Assembly (NCBI GenBank): GCA_003508835.1
Contig: PUFA01000003.1
Span: 24,805,001 to 24,869,000, forward strand
Length of the DNA stretch: 64,000 nucleotides
Origin: Eonycteris spelaea
Lineage: Eukaryota > Chordata > Mammalia > Chiroptera > Pteropodidae
Reading direction: 5' to 3'
Shown: positions 11,785 to 23,293 of the stretch, in pieces
Numbering within the stretch: the stretch's first letter is position 1
Layout: each line of letters opens with the position of its first letter
The notes under the pieces: generated by a model
What the model was told of the DNA's origin: nothing
Databases searched by the model: none
The model's input: only the letters and a program-made list of their open reading frames with translations
Translations under genes and position numbers: made by a program

Positions 11785-11965
11785 TCCTGGAAAGAGCACT
11801 GGCTCAGGAGTCACTGGAGCCAGTTCAGTCGTGGTTCTGCAAGGCTGGCTGAGCTTCGCTTTCTCCCTGCTACGCTTTGCTCAGCATAAAATTGGGATTC
11901 CACTTTCTCTTCTCTGTCCCGCAAGAGTGGCTTAAGGGTAAAGGGCATAACCTTAAAGAGCATTC
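11785..11965 (+). repeat. MIR SINE
   Basis: GGAAAGAGCACTGGCTCAGG and GTCACTGGAGCCAGTTCAGT, then GAGCTTCGCTTTCTCCCTGC and AAAATTGGGATTCCAC, follow MIR order. A shorter MIR-like piece in reverse lies at about 11560-11635. Confidence 0.65.
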
Positions 11966-11978
11966 CAAAGCTATTCTT

Positions 11979-11980
<2 letters not shown>

Positions 11981-12055
<75 letters not shown>

Positions 12056-12064
12056 GCTACTACT
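11981..12064. repeat. Compound trinucleotide repeat (ATT)n-(ACT)n
   Basis: About 13 ATT units (11981-12019) change abruptly to about 14 ACT/CTA units with one CTG interruption (12020-12064). It gives a poly-leucine frame on + by chance. Confidence 0.95.
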
Positions 12065-12065
12065 C

Positions 12066-12365
12066 TCACAATATAATAGACATAAAACATTGTATTAGTT
12101 TTAGGCGTTCAATATAATGATTTGTATGTATTATTGTGAAATAATTACTATGATAAGTTTAGTTAACATACATCACCACACAGAGTTATAATTTTTTCAT
12201 GTGATGAGAACTTTTTAGATCTACTGTCTTAGCAACTTTCAAATACACACAGCAGTGTTAACTATAACCACCATGCTTAACTATAGTCATAAATCCCCAG
12301 GACTTATTTATCTTATAAACTGGAAGTTTGTACCCATAGTCATCCTTTGACTATTATTAAACTTA
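12066..12365. mobile_element. L1 3' UTR fragment
   Basis: ATAATAGACATAAAACATTG, AGTTAACATACATCACCACA, TCTTAGCAACTTTCAAATAC, then CCCAGGACTTATTTATCTTA and AACTGGAAGTTTGTACCC are landmarks of a common old L1 3' UTR. It abuts the trinucleotide repeat, which may have grown from its edge. Confidence 0.75.
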
Positions 12366-13072
12366 TGGTTTAGCACCTGGAGACTCAAACTAAAGGGCCG
12401 TCTTTATATTTGAGAGCATAAAAATAAAGTTCAAATATTAAAATTCATAGTATAACTATTGCAGAAAATTGTAACTATAGTCTTTCAACTCTTAAGACAA
12501 AGCCATATTTCTGGTTCATAAATTTTAATGCTAAAACCAACTGATGCCCAAACAGATGATATGTTTTCTAGTTATTCTTACCTGGACTTCTGTTATTTCT
12601 GTTCTCATTATACTCGTTTGCTTAATTAAGGATCCTATCTCAAAAGTTAGACATAAATGCAAAATGTGTGGAATTGCATTATAGTCAGGAGCTGTAATCA
12701 CTCTTCAATGTACCCAGGGCCAAGTAAAAAATAGATTCTCAATTAGCCTTCAAAGTAGTCATATGCTTTTTTAAAAAATGGTCATATGTACTGGGATGCA
12801 ATTTGTGAATGCGCCAGGTTATAAAAATTAGTGACATTCAGTCTTTTGGCTGTAAGAAAAAATTTAAGAAATTAAGATATCAAATCTAAATTATTTCAAC
12901 CCCATTTGAGAAATAAGCAGACTATAAATAAATGCACAGAATACACAATAGATCATAACTGATTCCCTTCCGGACGTCTGTCGCTTTTTGTTGACATCTG
13001 TTCCTGACTCTGCTCCCTCCTCACACCCCCACTAGTTTGTGTCCCCAGCTCCTCTTCACCTCCGGGGGCTGT
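12366..13072. other. Unique sequence, nothing recognised
   Basis: AT-rich; no gene, RNA or repeat that I can name. Confidence 0.4.
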
Positions 13073-13290
13073 GCCACGGAGCCTGGATTCTAGTCAAATC
13101 GCATGAGTTTGACTCCAGCTCTGCTTCGGACTGTGTGACCTTGGTCAAGTTACATAACCTTTCCAAGTTCTGCTTTCCTTATCTATCGAGGGGTGGTAAC
13201 AACAGTGTCTACCTCGCAGGATCATTGTAAACAACGTGTGGATCACGGTCCCTGATACAGAGAAAGGATCCAATAATTTCCGATTATTTG
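13073..13290 (+). repeat. MIR SINE, nearly full length
   Basis: Clear MIR order: CACGGAGCCTGGATTCTAGT, GAGTTTGACTCCAGCTCTGC, GTGTGACCTTGGTCAAGTTA, CCTTATCTATCGAGGGGTGG, then CAGGATCATTGTAAAC and the tail GAAAGGATCCAATAATTT. Confidence 0.9.
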
Positions 13291-14289
13291 TGGTGGTGGT
13301 GGTTCGTGCTTAGACGCCTCCCTGGCATTTGTCTCTTCAGCCTCTGTCTGTTCCAATCCCCATGGGGCATTTTTGCCAGACTCTCCCTTATAAAACCCGT
13401 GTGTCTTAGCCCATTGAGCAGGTGACAGCAAGGACAAGAGGGGGCCCATATGGACCATCCTTGGGCCATCCATCTCCCTGGAGACACAGGCAGTGAATCG
13501 TAGAGGACCTCAAGCTGCCAATGAACACTAGGGCAGTAGCTGGCAGCACAAAACTGAGCAGCAAGGGCAGCTGAGCCCACTGTTCCCCCCCCCCAACCCA
13601 CCCCCAACCTCCTGTGCCCTGTGCTTCTCCAACCCTGTCTCAGGTCTTCAGACTGGGACTGGCTTCACAGCAATCAGCCCGTCCTGTCTCACCACCTCGT
13701 TAACTTGCACTTAGAAGAAAAGAGCTCCTCAATAGTCATTTTAGAACTGGATTAGAACGTGAGGCTCCCTCAGCAGAATTGCAAACTCAGTGGACATTAC
13801 AGCCCCTTCCAGAGTGAGGCTTCTTGTGATTCTGTTATGCTATGCTTCTAAAATAAGCCATTTTCCCAAAAGACAGTGTCACAAATTGAAATAGCCAAAA
13901 CACACATGCTAGAGAAGATCTCCTGTGATCCTCTTGTTTTAGAGATGAGGGGACTCAGGCACAATAAGGTGATCATTCTCTTGGGGTCCTGGTGGTTCGG
14001 CCCAGGGAACGCCACCCTGACCGTCTTTTGCACAGATATGTAGCTTCCATGTTGGTTGATGCCCAGGAAGTGAGTGTCTCACGTGAAAATTCTCATCACT
14101 TTTATAGAATAGTAATCATGGAATAATTAACTTTTAGTCCTCTCTTCAGTTTTCTTGGGTTTTTTTTTGTTTTGTTTTATAAGTAGACAGAGAGGGTCTA
14201 GCAGACCCTCCAAAGTTATACTTACTGATCATTGTAGCATTTTCTATTGCTACTTTTTCAGGAAATTCTTAAAGTTATAACACAATTAT
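13291..14289. other. Mostly unique sequence
   Basis: Contains a (TGG)n-like patch at about 13289-13305, a C-run at 13586-13605 and a weak MIR-like reverse piece at about 13915-13975 (TTAGAGATGAGGGGACTCAG). An 8-base perfect hairpin sits at 14192-14210. No gene. Confidence 0.4.
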
Positions 14290-14590
14290 TTTGCCTTGTA
14301 AACATGTATATTAAAAAATTTTTAAATAAGCTGCATATATTTTTTGACATAGGTAGATATTCATATCACAGTGCTGAGTGAAAAGAGTTTACAAAATAAT
14401 GTATCATTTGATCACATGTTCAGTCTTTCTGCACATTATAAAATCCGGAAAATCGATCATTCGATGCCAATAGTAGTATTTCCAGGACGGTAAAATTACA
14501 GGATTTTTTTCCCCTTTTTTCTAAATTTTATGCATATTGTTCACTTATGTAATTGAATAATTTATATTTCTAATTTTAAATAAACATGAA
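14290..14590 (+). mobile_element. L1 3' UTR fragment
   Basis: CACAGTGCTGAGTGAAAAGA, AAATAATGTATCATTTGATC, then TTTTTTCTAAATTTTATGCA and TAATTGAATAATTTATATTT follow the tail of old L1M elements. It is diverged. Confidence 0.55.
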
Positions 14591-15599
14591 AAGAATATCC
14601 CTAAAGCATGTTTCATACCACTTCTCTCTTGTGAATCTCTCTGTAAAGTTTGGGTGTATGAGTCCTGCCCACTATCCAAAAGACCGCTGGAAGCCTGCGG
14701 ATGACAAGGAGTCTTGAATGAAACCCTGCCACTGAGAACAGCGCCTTCTTTTCAAGTCCCTTAAAATGAAACGGGTAATGTATTTGTCTGACTTAATCAC
14801 TTCATGTCTTCTGCCTGTAGGTTGTTACCTGCACTGCTTCTTCTCTGAAGAAAAGGGTGATGGCTTACTCACCCTGCAAGGTCCAGCCTCCCAGCGCTCT
14901 GCCCAGCTGAATTCATCACCCTCCTCCACATTCATTAGAACCTCTAATGACATAGTGAGCATGGCTCGCCTGTTTATCTCCCCCTCCATTTAAATCAAAG
15001 CCCCTTGAGGACAAGGCCTGGGCATTGGGTTGAGCTGCTCTGTGCCCTCCCTCCCAGCACTGTGTGTAGCCATGACACCGACTCAGTACCTGCTGGCTAT
15101 GGCTAAATGAATGCACTAGATTAATGAACGAAGCCAGCAGCCCTTTCTCAGAGTAAAGTAGTTACAGCTGAGTGGCACCTGGGAGGCGGGAGGGGTTAGA
15201 TTTATAAGGCTAAAATCACAGACAGGTAAAATCACCTTTCGAAATCTCCCCAATTCTCCCATGACATTAAGCATACGCAACTTTGTAAGCAAAACCCACT
15301 TTTATAATACAAAGGTATGAATTTATAATATATGTAAGAACACACCGTTTCTGATAGAATACACATGAAAATATAGTTGACTAGCATACTTGAGAGAGAA
15401 AGCAGATCGTGCATGGTCTGACTTGTGAAAATTAAATGTGATTCCGCTGTATGAATCCCCACCTCTCCCCCCCCACCCCACATCCCTTGTAGCATTTTGA
15501 GCCCTTGATTATGGCAAGTTCCACACTGTTTTATAGCTGTTTGCCGACATGTCTGTCACCCCAGGTGATGTGATAGAAGTACCATGCTTTCCTTTTGGT
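14591..15599. other. Unique sequence, nothing recognised
   Basis: Includes an L2-like tail piece near 14990-15125 (CCCCTTGAGGACAAGGCCTG ... GCTAAATGAATGCA) that I rate as possible only. No gene. Confidence 0.4.
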
Positions 15600-15609
15600 C
15601 CTCCGAGAG

Positions 15610-15870
15610 CTGAGCACAGTGACTCAGTCATCATACCTAAAGCTTGCTGAGCACTTAAAATGTGTCAGCCACCGTGCTGGATGTTTGTACATTATCTCAT
15701 GTTCTCCTTCGACCACCCCAAGAGGACTATTCTAATTTTACGGCGTGATTAATTAGCTTACATCAGGTGACCGAAGTAGTCTGAGAAAAGCCAGGATTCA
15801 AACACAGGACTGATCTGCCTCCAAATCCCATTCTCGTGACTGTGGCACTGTTCTGTCTGTCCATGATAAA
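15610..15870 (-). repeat. MIR SINE, reverse
   Basis: TGCTGAGCACTTAAAATGTG, TCAGCCACCGTGCTGGATGT, TTATCTCATGTTCTCCTTCG, then ACATCAGGTGACCGAAGTAG and GCCAGGATTCAAACACAGGA are in reversed MIR order. Confidence 0.8.
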
Positions 15871-17465
15871 GAACGTGATTGAACGAACACTTACTGAGCA
15901 CTTATTCATTCATAATTACTTTACAGACAGGTCTGGAGTGGGGACGTGGCTAGGAAAATTAATAACAATGGTGTTGATTTGACTACAATCAGAGACATTA
16001 AAATCCAGTCAGAATTAAAAAATAATATCAGAAAATATGTGTCAGGAATAATAGTCAACCCGAAAAAGCTGATTGCCCACAGTCTTTCCATAACACATCC
16101 ACTAGCTGAAGCAGAGGTTACAGAATGAAAAAGCGCAGATCCCAGTAGACATAAAATGCTAGGTTACCTTGGAGGTGGCTGGGTGCTGTAAGTATATGTT
16201 GTTTATGTCCACCGTGATAGGAAAATCGTAGGTAGCACCAATCAAGATACATTATTAATGTATTCTTTTTTTCAGACAGAAAAGAACCCAGCCAGGAATT
16301 TGAAGTCAGAACTCCAGAGGCCTTTTGCCTCTAACTGTTAATTCTATGACCTTGGGCCCATCCCAGAAAGTCGGGTTACCCATCTGTGAACTTGGGATAA
16401 ATTAAAAGGTGCAGGGTTGTTTGCCGACAGCCATATGCTTCTTTTCCTATGTGCATCTCCAATGGTCCTGCCACAGGAATCATGGTCCATGGCAGAGCAC
16501 AGGTGAAAGCAGCCCAGCTGCCCCGACCAGAGCTCACCTGCATGAAATGTATGCAGATGTAGAGTTTCTCTAGAGTAGGACGTTGGCGAGGTGGCTGGCA
16601 TGCTTGCTAAGATTGCTCAGATGCAAAGCATGGTGCATGTGTAAGCAAGCGAAAGTGAGGATTCATTAAAACAAGTGTTCATATACTACTTGTGCATTTT
16701 TCCCACTTATTAAATATATATGAGATATATAACATATCTCACACCCTTCAGTGCTCTGGTGTAAGCAAAATTCACAGCTTCTTGTATTTCGTACTTCGTG
16801 CTTGGGTAAGTTGGCTAAACACAGAAAATGTTCAAAAATAGCTTCTGGATCCACTTGAAAGGCACTAGAAATTTGCGCTTTCTGAGGGCAGTGACTAGAA
16901 TACAGAAACCTGCTCAGGGAGCCAGGTGAAGGAGCGGCCTAGAGAGGGAAGGAACTCAATTCCCGGGCCACACCCAATGGCCGAGGATCCGGTCTGTGGG
17001 TGCTCTTTGCCTCTGACCCTTTCCCGCCTGTGGCCTCTACTCTAACCATGGGACTCCTTCTCAGCATGGCAGGAGAGGGAAAAGAAATTGAAAGCCACAT
17101 TGATCAGTGCTGCTTCTTGTTAGCGGTTTTGAGAAAATATTTAAGAGGGGCAAAAAAAAAAAAGAGTTGAAAGTTCTAAATATATAAGAATTTGCAGATT
17201 GTTGGAGAATTGAGGTACCTATGCTGCCCTTGACCCTGTCAGCCCAGACTGTCGATTGCAAAGTGGTAACTGAGACATCAGGGTCACAGCTCCTATGTCA
17301 GCAGAATTTGCTAAATGTGTGTGATTTAATGCCATCGCTTAAAGGCAGCCTATAAATCGGTTCCCCAAAATGGCAGGTATTTGAAAACACATTGACAGTC
17401 AAAACTGTCTGTGAGTGGGAAGCGCAGCTGAGCGAACTGATTGATTTAAACTAGTGATTCTACAG
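15871..17465. other. Unique sequence, nothing firmly recognised
   Basis: No repeat family named. A run of A at 17151-17164 and a small hairpin around 16710-16735 are present. The chance frame at 15946-16128 has no recognisable domain. Confidence 0.4.
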
Positions 17466-17469
17466 ATGT

Positions 17470-17590
17470 GCTCCTGACTGGTAACTAGACTCAGCTCTAC
17501 CTCTGTGGATATTTCATTCATTCATTCATTCAGCTCCATCGTGATGTATTGAGCAAGCAGTATGCCACCATCCCATGGAGGGAATCACTT
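17470..17590 (-). repeat. (ATTC)n with MIR/L3-like text
   Basis: CATTCATTCATTCATTCAG at about 17514-17532 is followed by TGTATTGAGCAAGCAGTATG, which resembles the reversed tail of MIR or L3 elements. Confidence 0.45.
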
Positions 17591-17749
17591 TAGGTGAGAA
17601 ACAGGAGCTTTATAGAAAGCGTTTTGGCAGTCAGAGAACTACCTCAGAGGAGCTTAGAAACCTGGGTTCTTTCTTGAACACGAAGATGGGCCGGGAACTC
17701 TCTACACAAAACTAGAAAATGAGACGATAAAACAGAAGGCAGCAGCTTG

Positions 17750-17900
17750 GATGCAAAGGACGGTCTGGATTAGTGGACGAAGTACTCACCTGGGAGCAGA
17801 CCCTATACCACCACCAGTTCGCTGGAGCTTTGAGCAAGTGAAGTTGCTTTTCTGCCTCAGCTTCTTTATCTGTAAGAGGGTTCATTTACCAATTATCTAC
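17750..17900 (+). repeat. MIR SINE
   Basis: GGTCTGGATTAGTGGACGAA, CTGGGAGCAGACCCTATACC, TTTGAGCAAGTGAAGTTGCT and CTCAGCTTCTTTATCTGTAA preserve MIR order. Confidence 0.65.
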
Positions 17901-18249
17901 CTGCACCAAGAACAAAATTCTGTGTTAGCTGGCAACAGAATTCTATAAAATGTACATGAAAGCACTCAGAAAAGTAATATGAAGGCACTGGTAGTATTGT
18001 TAACTATTTTACAGTTAATTGCCAGAATGGTCTATAAAATCTGAAGACATAAAGAACAGTCTGTGTGGCAGGAGAGAACATTTTATCATAGCAGAGAATC
18101 GATGAAAACCACGGGGGAGTTTTCCAGGGGACGATGCCAGAGGAGACCCTGAGGTTGAGGGCACAGTTCAGGAAAAAGAGGATAAAGTTCAGAGGCTGGT
18201 AAAGAAAAGAAAACTAGACATTTCTACAGAAGAGCTTGAGGCAATTTCA

Positions 18250-18430
18250 ACACCACCCTGTAAATCTCATCGAAGCTTTTTAGAGATGGGAGACACCTTA
18301 AAGTTTCCAATAGTCCATTTCTCTCACGTAATAGATGAGGAAACTGGGAACAGGAACATGCAGTGAAGTGGTGGCAGAAACAGACCTAGAATGTTCAGTC
18401 ATGTGTCTTGACTCTTAGGCATCTTCTACC
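18250..18430 (-). repeat. MIR/L2-like reverse fragment
   Basis: ATAGATGAGGAAACTGGGAA within a CCATTTCTCTCACG ... AGTGGTGGCAGAAACAGACC context matches the reverse MIR core. Edges are uncertain. Confidence 0.45.
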
Positions 18431-19059
18431 TCACCTGCAATAAAAGCTTAAAACTTTAAAGGAGATGGCTGTCATTGTATTATGCATTGCTGAGCTAGGA
18501 TTATTACCTAATCCAAGAAGGTAGTTATTTTGAAGTTTAAAAAAGAGAGAGAAGGAGCTTTCAAAACCATGAATAAAGCCATACAAATTGTATGGTAGAT
18601 GAGTAAAGAAAAGTTTTATATCATGGAAGCCTCTAAAAAAAATCACCTGATGAAAAACAGGAGCTTTTAGAAAGCATTTGGCAGTCAAGAAGAAACGCTG
18701 GTATTCTTTCTATTATAAATGCCATCATTGCAAATTTTCAAAAAATCAGACAACAAATTGGGATTCCAGAAGGCTGGAATTCAGATCTTCTCTAATCTGT
18801 TACCCATCATTTGTGACCCACCTTGGGTAAATCATACTCACCATGATAAAACTAGAGTAAGAGGGACGCTGGTTAAATGCCCAAGGCAACCTGGAAGGTA
18901 GATCCAGTGCCATCAGAGAAAATAAAGAGAGAGAGGAACAGAGTGACAGCATATTGGCCTTGGTTACGACCCTTCTGCTTGCTGGCCCAAGAAGTAGGAA
19001 GAGAGCAGACCTCTCCCATCTTATTTGAACATCCCAGGAGTGACTGTACGATCTATAGG
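18431..19059. other. Unique sequence, nothing firmly recognised
   Basis: AT-rich with one MIR-like phrase near 18800-18880. No gene or RNA. Confidence 0.35.
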
Positions 19060-19290
19060 GTCCTCCTGTGAGAAGGAGCTCAAGCACAAGCTCCTTGTTC
19101 AGATCCCAGCTCTGATACTTAAGCTGTGTTACTTTAAGCAAATTGCCTCAGTTTCCTCAACTGGAATGAAGATAACGATATTGTCCACCTCATGTAATCG
19201 AGACAAGAAGTTTTTTTTAGTCAATGTGTGTAAAGTGCTTAGAACAGAATTGGTTTATAGAAAACAATGTTTGGTAACCGTGATTATTAG
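19060..19290 (+). repeat. MIR SINE
   Basis: CTTGTTCAGATCCCAGCTCT, TTTAAGCAAATTGCCTCAGT, TTCCTCAACTGGAATGAAGA, TTGTCCACCTCATGTAATCG and GTGTGTAAAGTGCTTAGAAC follow MIR order almost completely. Confidence 0.85.
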
Positions 19291-19879
19291 CTTTTGCCCA
19301 GTTCTGATCACTTCTGCTCCAAACAATAATCAGTTTCAGTTCTAACACTGGACTTCAGTCGAATTCCACAACAAGATACACCCACAGCTGCATTGTACAT
19401 AGTGGTGAAATTGAACAATGAATTGCAGGGTTCTCTACATACATAAAGCTATAGACTTATGGGTCGAACTGTAAGTCCTGATTTCTCTTGGCAAAGACAA
19501 ATCGCTCATCTCACACTGTTTCTCCCAGTGTGCATGCTTGAGCCTCATCTCAGGGTCACAGGGCCAGCTGCTAAGGAGGATATTTTAATCCCTGTGCTCT
19601 TAGAGGAACTTGTACAAAATCCTCAATCCCCAACCACCAGGACCTATTTGCCTTTCTTGTAAATGTTTATAACCTCACGCCCTCTGCTTTTGACTGTTCC
19701 ACACCCTCCCTCATGCTGCTGCTACTGCAGCTACTCCAACAACCATGCTAGGAAAAAAAATCATTCTTAAGCATCCAGATTCCTCTGAGCCAGCCTCAGG
19801 AAGAGTATTCTGGGCAGAGAGGAAAGGCTTTTTCCTGCGTGTTCCTCAGCCCTACTTGGGCTCCCAAATGCCTGGGGTC
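19291..19879. other. Unique sequence, nothing recognised
   Basis: Mixed composition; no supported feature. Confidence 0.35.
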
Positions 19880-20110
19880 ATCCAAACCGGTAGGTAGAGG
19901 GTCCTGGGATCCATAAGACGGGCTCAGGCCTTGCCCTCCAGTAGCTTACAGTCTAATTTGGAGTAGAGATGAGATGAGCAAGTATGAAATTACAGTGACA
20001 CATTCTAAGTGCCACCGTGGCCTGGGGAGACTTGGGGACTCAGGGGAGGCTTCCAGGAGGTGATCATTAAGCTTGAGATGGAAACCAGTGAACAGAATTA
20101 ACCAGCCGAT
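19880..20110 (+). repeat. L2-like fragment
   Basis: CTTGCCCTCCAGTAGCTTAC and AGTCTAATTTGGAGTAGAGA with CTTCCAGGAGGTGATCATTA match a widespread old L2-associated segment. It is similar to the segment starting near 27280. Confidence 0.45.
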
Positions 20111-20649
20111 CATTTTCTGTGCATGTCTTTCTGGCTTTTGGTGTACCCTCACCCCCTTGCATGATATTTGTGCAGAAAAGAGGTAGCTGGGGACGGTGCC
20201 ACTGAGAGGGAATTTCACTGGGGGGAGGAGGGCCCAGGGGACACCCTACCCTGTCCCTTCACTGTTTCATCATGCTTCTCCTTCCCCTCTTAAAAGCAAA
20301 GCAGCTGAATCTCAGGGCTGAGACCGGAGCGTGGGCTCAGGGCTTATTTCTGTCAGGGACTATCCGCTCCACGTGCATTAGAGAAGCAGGGTAACTTGAC
20401 AAAAGCCAACATGACCTCGTTTGGGTTGCAGTCTGATAAGGCTCAGTTCCCCTTATGGCCACCATGTGGTTACCTGTGCCTCTTGCAGCCAATCGGCCCC
20501 CTGGCGGGCCCTCACCAAGCAGTCCCACCTTCTCCCACAGGGGGCTGCAGATGTGGCTGTTCTATTTTGGACTGCAGCAGGAGGAAGTGGATCGAGACAA
20601 TGGGCCTCACACCTCATGGCACAGCACCAGGACCAGCTCTCTCTCTGAC
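20111..20649. other. GC-richer unique sequence
   Basis: About 54% G+C by eye, with several overlapping open frames (20396-20796 on +) that look like chance frames in GC-rich DNA. No domain recognised. Confidence 0.35.
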
Positions 20650-20830
20650 TCTTGCCTCAGGTTTTCAGTCGTTCTCGAAACTCTTTATAGCACTTTACAG
20701 TTTGCAAGGCACGGATGGCTCTGGCCCTCTTGCAGACTGAAAAGCCAGGGGCCTTGGGAACATGAAGTGAACTGCCAAACGTCACACAGCGGCTAAGAGA
20801 CGATCTGGACTGGAAACAGCTCTCTCTCAC
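20650..20830 (-). repeat. MIR/MIR3-like reverse fragment
   Basis: TTTATAGCACTTTACAGTTT, GCAAGGCACGG, then CTGCCAAACGTCACACAGCG and CTAAGAG have reverse MIR3 order. Confidence 0.6.
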
Positions 20831-21575
20831 GCTTTGGTCCGTGCGGAGTGCACAACTGCCAGCGGAACTAGAGGGTGTGCGCTGGAGCGATCCCTTTTAA
20901 AGGAATAAACTTTGAAAAGCGTGGATTTTAAAATAGAAGATGTTACATATACACAGATTCGTTATGAAAGCAACTCTATCTTTGTCAAATCCTTAGGATT
21001 GGAGGAGAGAGAGAGAAAGAGAAAGAGAGGGGTAGGGAAAGAGAATTTAACATTTGTTTGATTCTCAATGAGAGCTGTACCCACCCACCCCCCGTGCTTG
21101 ACACATCATTGACACTCAATAAATACTTGTCGAATGAATAAATCCATTAAACAGATGCCACATATAATAGTAGAATTAGTATATGGCTCTTTTGACTGAG
21201 GCTTGACTATTAGGTCATGGTGACAACAGGAAAAACTGAACAAACTCATGAAGTAATTCTCTACTTCTGTTTTTATAGTTCGGTTTCAAAAACAGTATAT
21301 ATGTATATTCAACTCCATACTTTCTCCTAGTGCGCTTCAAATCCAAAAGCACAGCGGCCCTCGGCTGCGCAGTTGGCTATGACTCAAGAAATCAAATATT
21401 CTTCCTAATTACTGATGCGTTTTTACACATTAGGTCACTTTCAGTCTATAATCAATGTGGAACTTGTTAGATCAACAAAAAGTTATCTCCTGTGCTTTAA
21501 GTGTAACCTAATAAATCGATTTATTATTTATTCTTCCTCGCTGTCAGCATTTGGTCTTTAGCCCTGATTCATATT
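20831..21575. other. Mostly unique sequence
   Basis: Contains a GAGA-type purine tract at about 21005-21045 and a MIR tail phrase (GACACTCAATAAATACTTGT) at about 21110-21140. Otherwise nothing recognised. Confidence 0.4.
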
Positions 21576-21834
21576 AAAATCTATTGTGTAAAAAAGTAGA
21601 GACTCGTGGACATGAACTATAGACTAGTGGTTACCAGAAGGTCGGGGGTGGGGAGGAGGGAGGAGGAGATGGGTAAAGGGGGTCAAATATATGGTAGTGG
21701 AAGGAAACTGGACTTTGGGTGGTAAACACACAATAGTATGTGAAGATGTTAAATTATAAAGTACACCTGAAAATTATATAATTGTACTAACCAATGTTAC
21801 CCCAATAAACTTAATTTAAAAAAATCTATTGTGT
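21576..21834 (+). mobile_element. 5'-truncated L1 insertion with perfect 14-base TSDs
   Basis: A 231-base L1 3' UTR (21590-21820) contains GTGGTTACCAGAAGG, TGGTAAACACACAATAGTAT and GTTACCCCAATAAACTTAAT, and ends in an A-tail. It is flanked by AAAATCTATTGTGT at 21576-21589 and 21821-21834. The perfect flanks show it arrived as a short truncated copy. Confidence 0.88.
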
Positions 21835-21838
21835 GAAT

Positions 21839-21839
<1 letters not shown>

Positions 21840-21886
<47 letters not shown>
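21840..21886. repeat. (GT)n microsatellite
   Basis: 47 bases of uninterrupted GT, starting six bases after the right duplication of the L1 insertion. Confidence 0.97.
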
Positions 21887-21889
<3 letters not shown>

Positions 21890-22479
21890 ATACACAGCTC
21901 TTAGATCCACTACAGAGAACACATGCAAATGCATACAGCATACTCTTGATTCCTGGGATCACTATAGTAACATTCTCATACAGAAATTGAGATGAAACAC
22001 ACACACCCTGAAATTTGTACAGCTTCTCAGTGGGGGAAAGCTCCAGAAGCAGCATGAAAAGTCACACCAGCTGCCGAAGAGGAAGCTGTCTGGGCCTTGA
22101 AATACTGCTGCAACCGTGCTAATGTCTCGGATATTATGTCATTAATAAACATCTATCATCCCATCCCCGTGCCTCTGAATCTCATTTTTAAAATGTGCTT
22201 TTAATTTCTGTCCCTAGACTAATCTGCATCTCCCAGGTCTTGTTGAATTCTGGGTAGACAAGGGAGAAGAGACAGGTCACTCCCCTGCTGGCCCTGAAAC
22301 ACTTCGCCGTTCTGTCTGGTAAAGAACACAGGCATTAGCGCTACCTAAGGAAAAGACTGGAGTGTTCCAGATCGTAACTAATAACGAATAACACTTCATG
22401 GGTTTGAAAAAAAAAAAAGAAAAACCAAAAACTGTAATCAGACCAGGTTGCGATGTGTGCGGTGTACTTTAACTGGCAG
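21887..22479. other. Unique sequence, nothing recognised
   Basis: No repeat family. An A-run lies at 22409-22424. The segment leads into the CpG-bearing stretch described next. Confidence 0.4.
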
Positions 22480-22835
22480 CTAAAGCTCATCTTGTATTGA
22501 CGAGCGTTTTGAAATTTGTCCTTGTAATGTTTTCAATTAGAAGCTTTCTTGCATGTGATGCATCAAGGGAAAAACGCCACTTCGCGTCAGAACGAAGGTG
22601 CTCCGAGAGACAAATATGATTAATGGGATAATCTTGCAGATTACAATAGTTAGAGGCAGTTCCTGCCATTCCCCGATCTCCAAGGACCGGGACGGCGCGC
22701 TCCCGTGCAAACAGCTGCACATTCCCCACCGTGATTTTCCAACGCAAGGCCGCGCTCACGTGTTCGAATGTCTACAACAGCCACATGTGGCCATTTCCTG
22801 TTGTGCAACTTCAGTTTCAGAAGTGAAAGCCTCCA
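22480..22835. promoter_or_regulatory. Candidate conserved regulatory element
   Basis: A repeat-free stretch with unusually many retained CpGs for intergenic DNA (CGGGACGGCGCGCTCCCG, CACTTCGCGTC). It has stacked motif matches: TAAT homeobox sites around GATTAATGGGATAATC, an E-box CAGCTG in ACAGCTGCAC, and CACGTG in CTCACGTGTTCG. Sequence of this kind often proves to be a developmental enhancer. This is inference; there is no direct proof of function here. Confidence 0.3.
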
Positions 22836-23039
22836 GTTCCGTGTGATTACTTGATAGAGTTCACAAACGGAATTGATTTGCTAAAGCGTCATTGAAGGTT
22901 GCTCTGTGAGAAACCAGACAAAAGAGTGTCCCAACAAGCAAAACAGCTTTTGTGTGGCACATTGAAAACACAAAGGGCAAGCCTGTCATCTGCCAGTCAG
23001 TCCCCCAGAGTCCCCCCTGAGGGGCAGGTGAATGTTTTT
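22836..23039. other. Unique sequence
   Basis: Nothing recognised beyond chance frames. Confidence 0.35.
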
Positions 23040-23195
23040 ATTCCTGGTTTACAGGGAAGAAACAGCCACAGAGAAGTTGAGACTCGCCCCAGGTGTGGCG
23101 GATCTGATGGCAGAGTTAGAATTCAGAATGCCAGGCTCCCTGTCTCTGATGCCCATGCTCAGCCCGCCAGGCAAGCCATCGTCCCCTAAGACAAT
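23040..23195 (-). repeat. MIR SINE, reverse
   Basis: TTTACAGGGAAGAAACAGCC, AGAGAAGTTGAGACTCGCCC and GCAGAGTTAGAATTCAGAAT follow reversed MIR order. Confidence 0.65.
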
Positions 23196-23293
23196 CACTC
23201 AGCTCCACAATGAGATCTGACGAGAAAAATATAAACTCCCCTATGTCTCCATAACTGATGCAAGCTATTGTGTTATCGGCTGACATTTGATTA

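Noticed and set aside
14192..14210. Perfect 8-base hairpin GAGGGTCT/AGACCCTC
   Set aside because: Too short and isolated; hairpins of this size are expected by chance in 64 kb.
20396..20796. Three overlapping frames of 75-114 codons on +
   Set aside because: Different frames over the same GC-rich stretch with no recognisable protein and no splice pattern.
22487..22846. Frames of 82-90 codons on both strands
   Set aside because: No domain. The interest of this block is its non-coding motif content and CpG retention.
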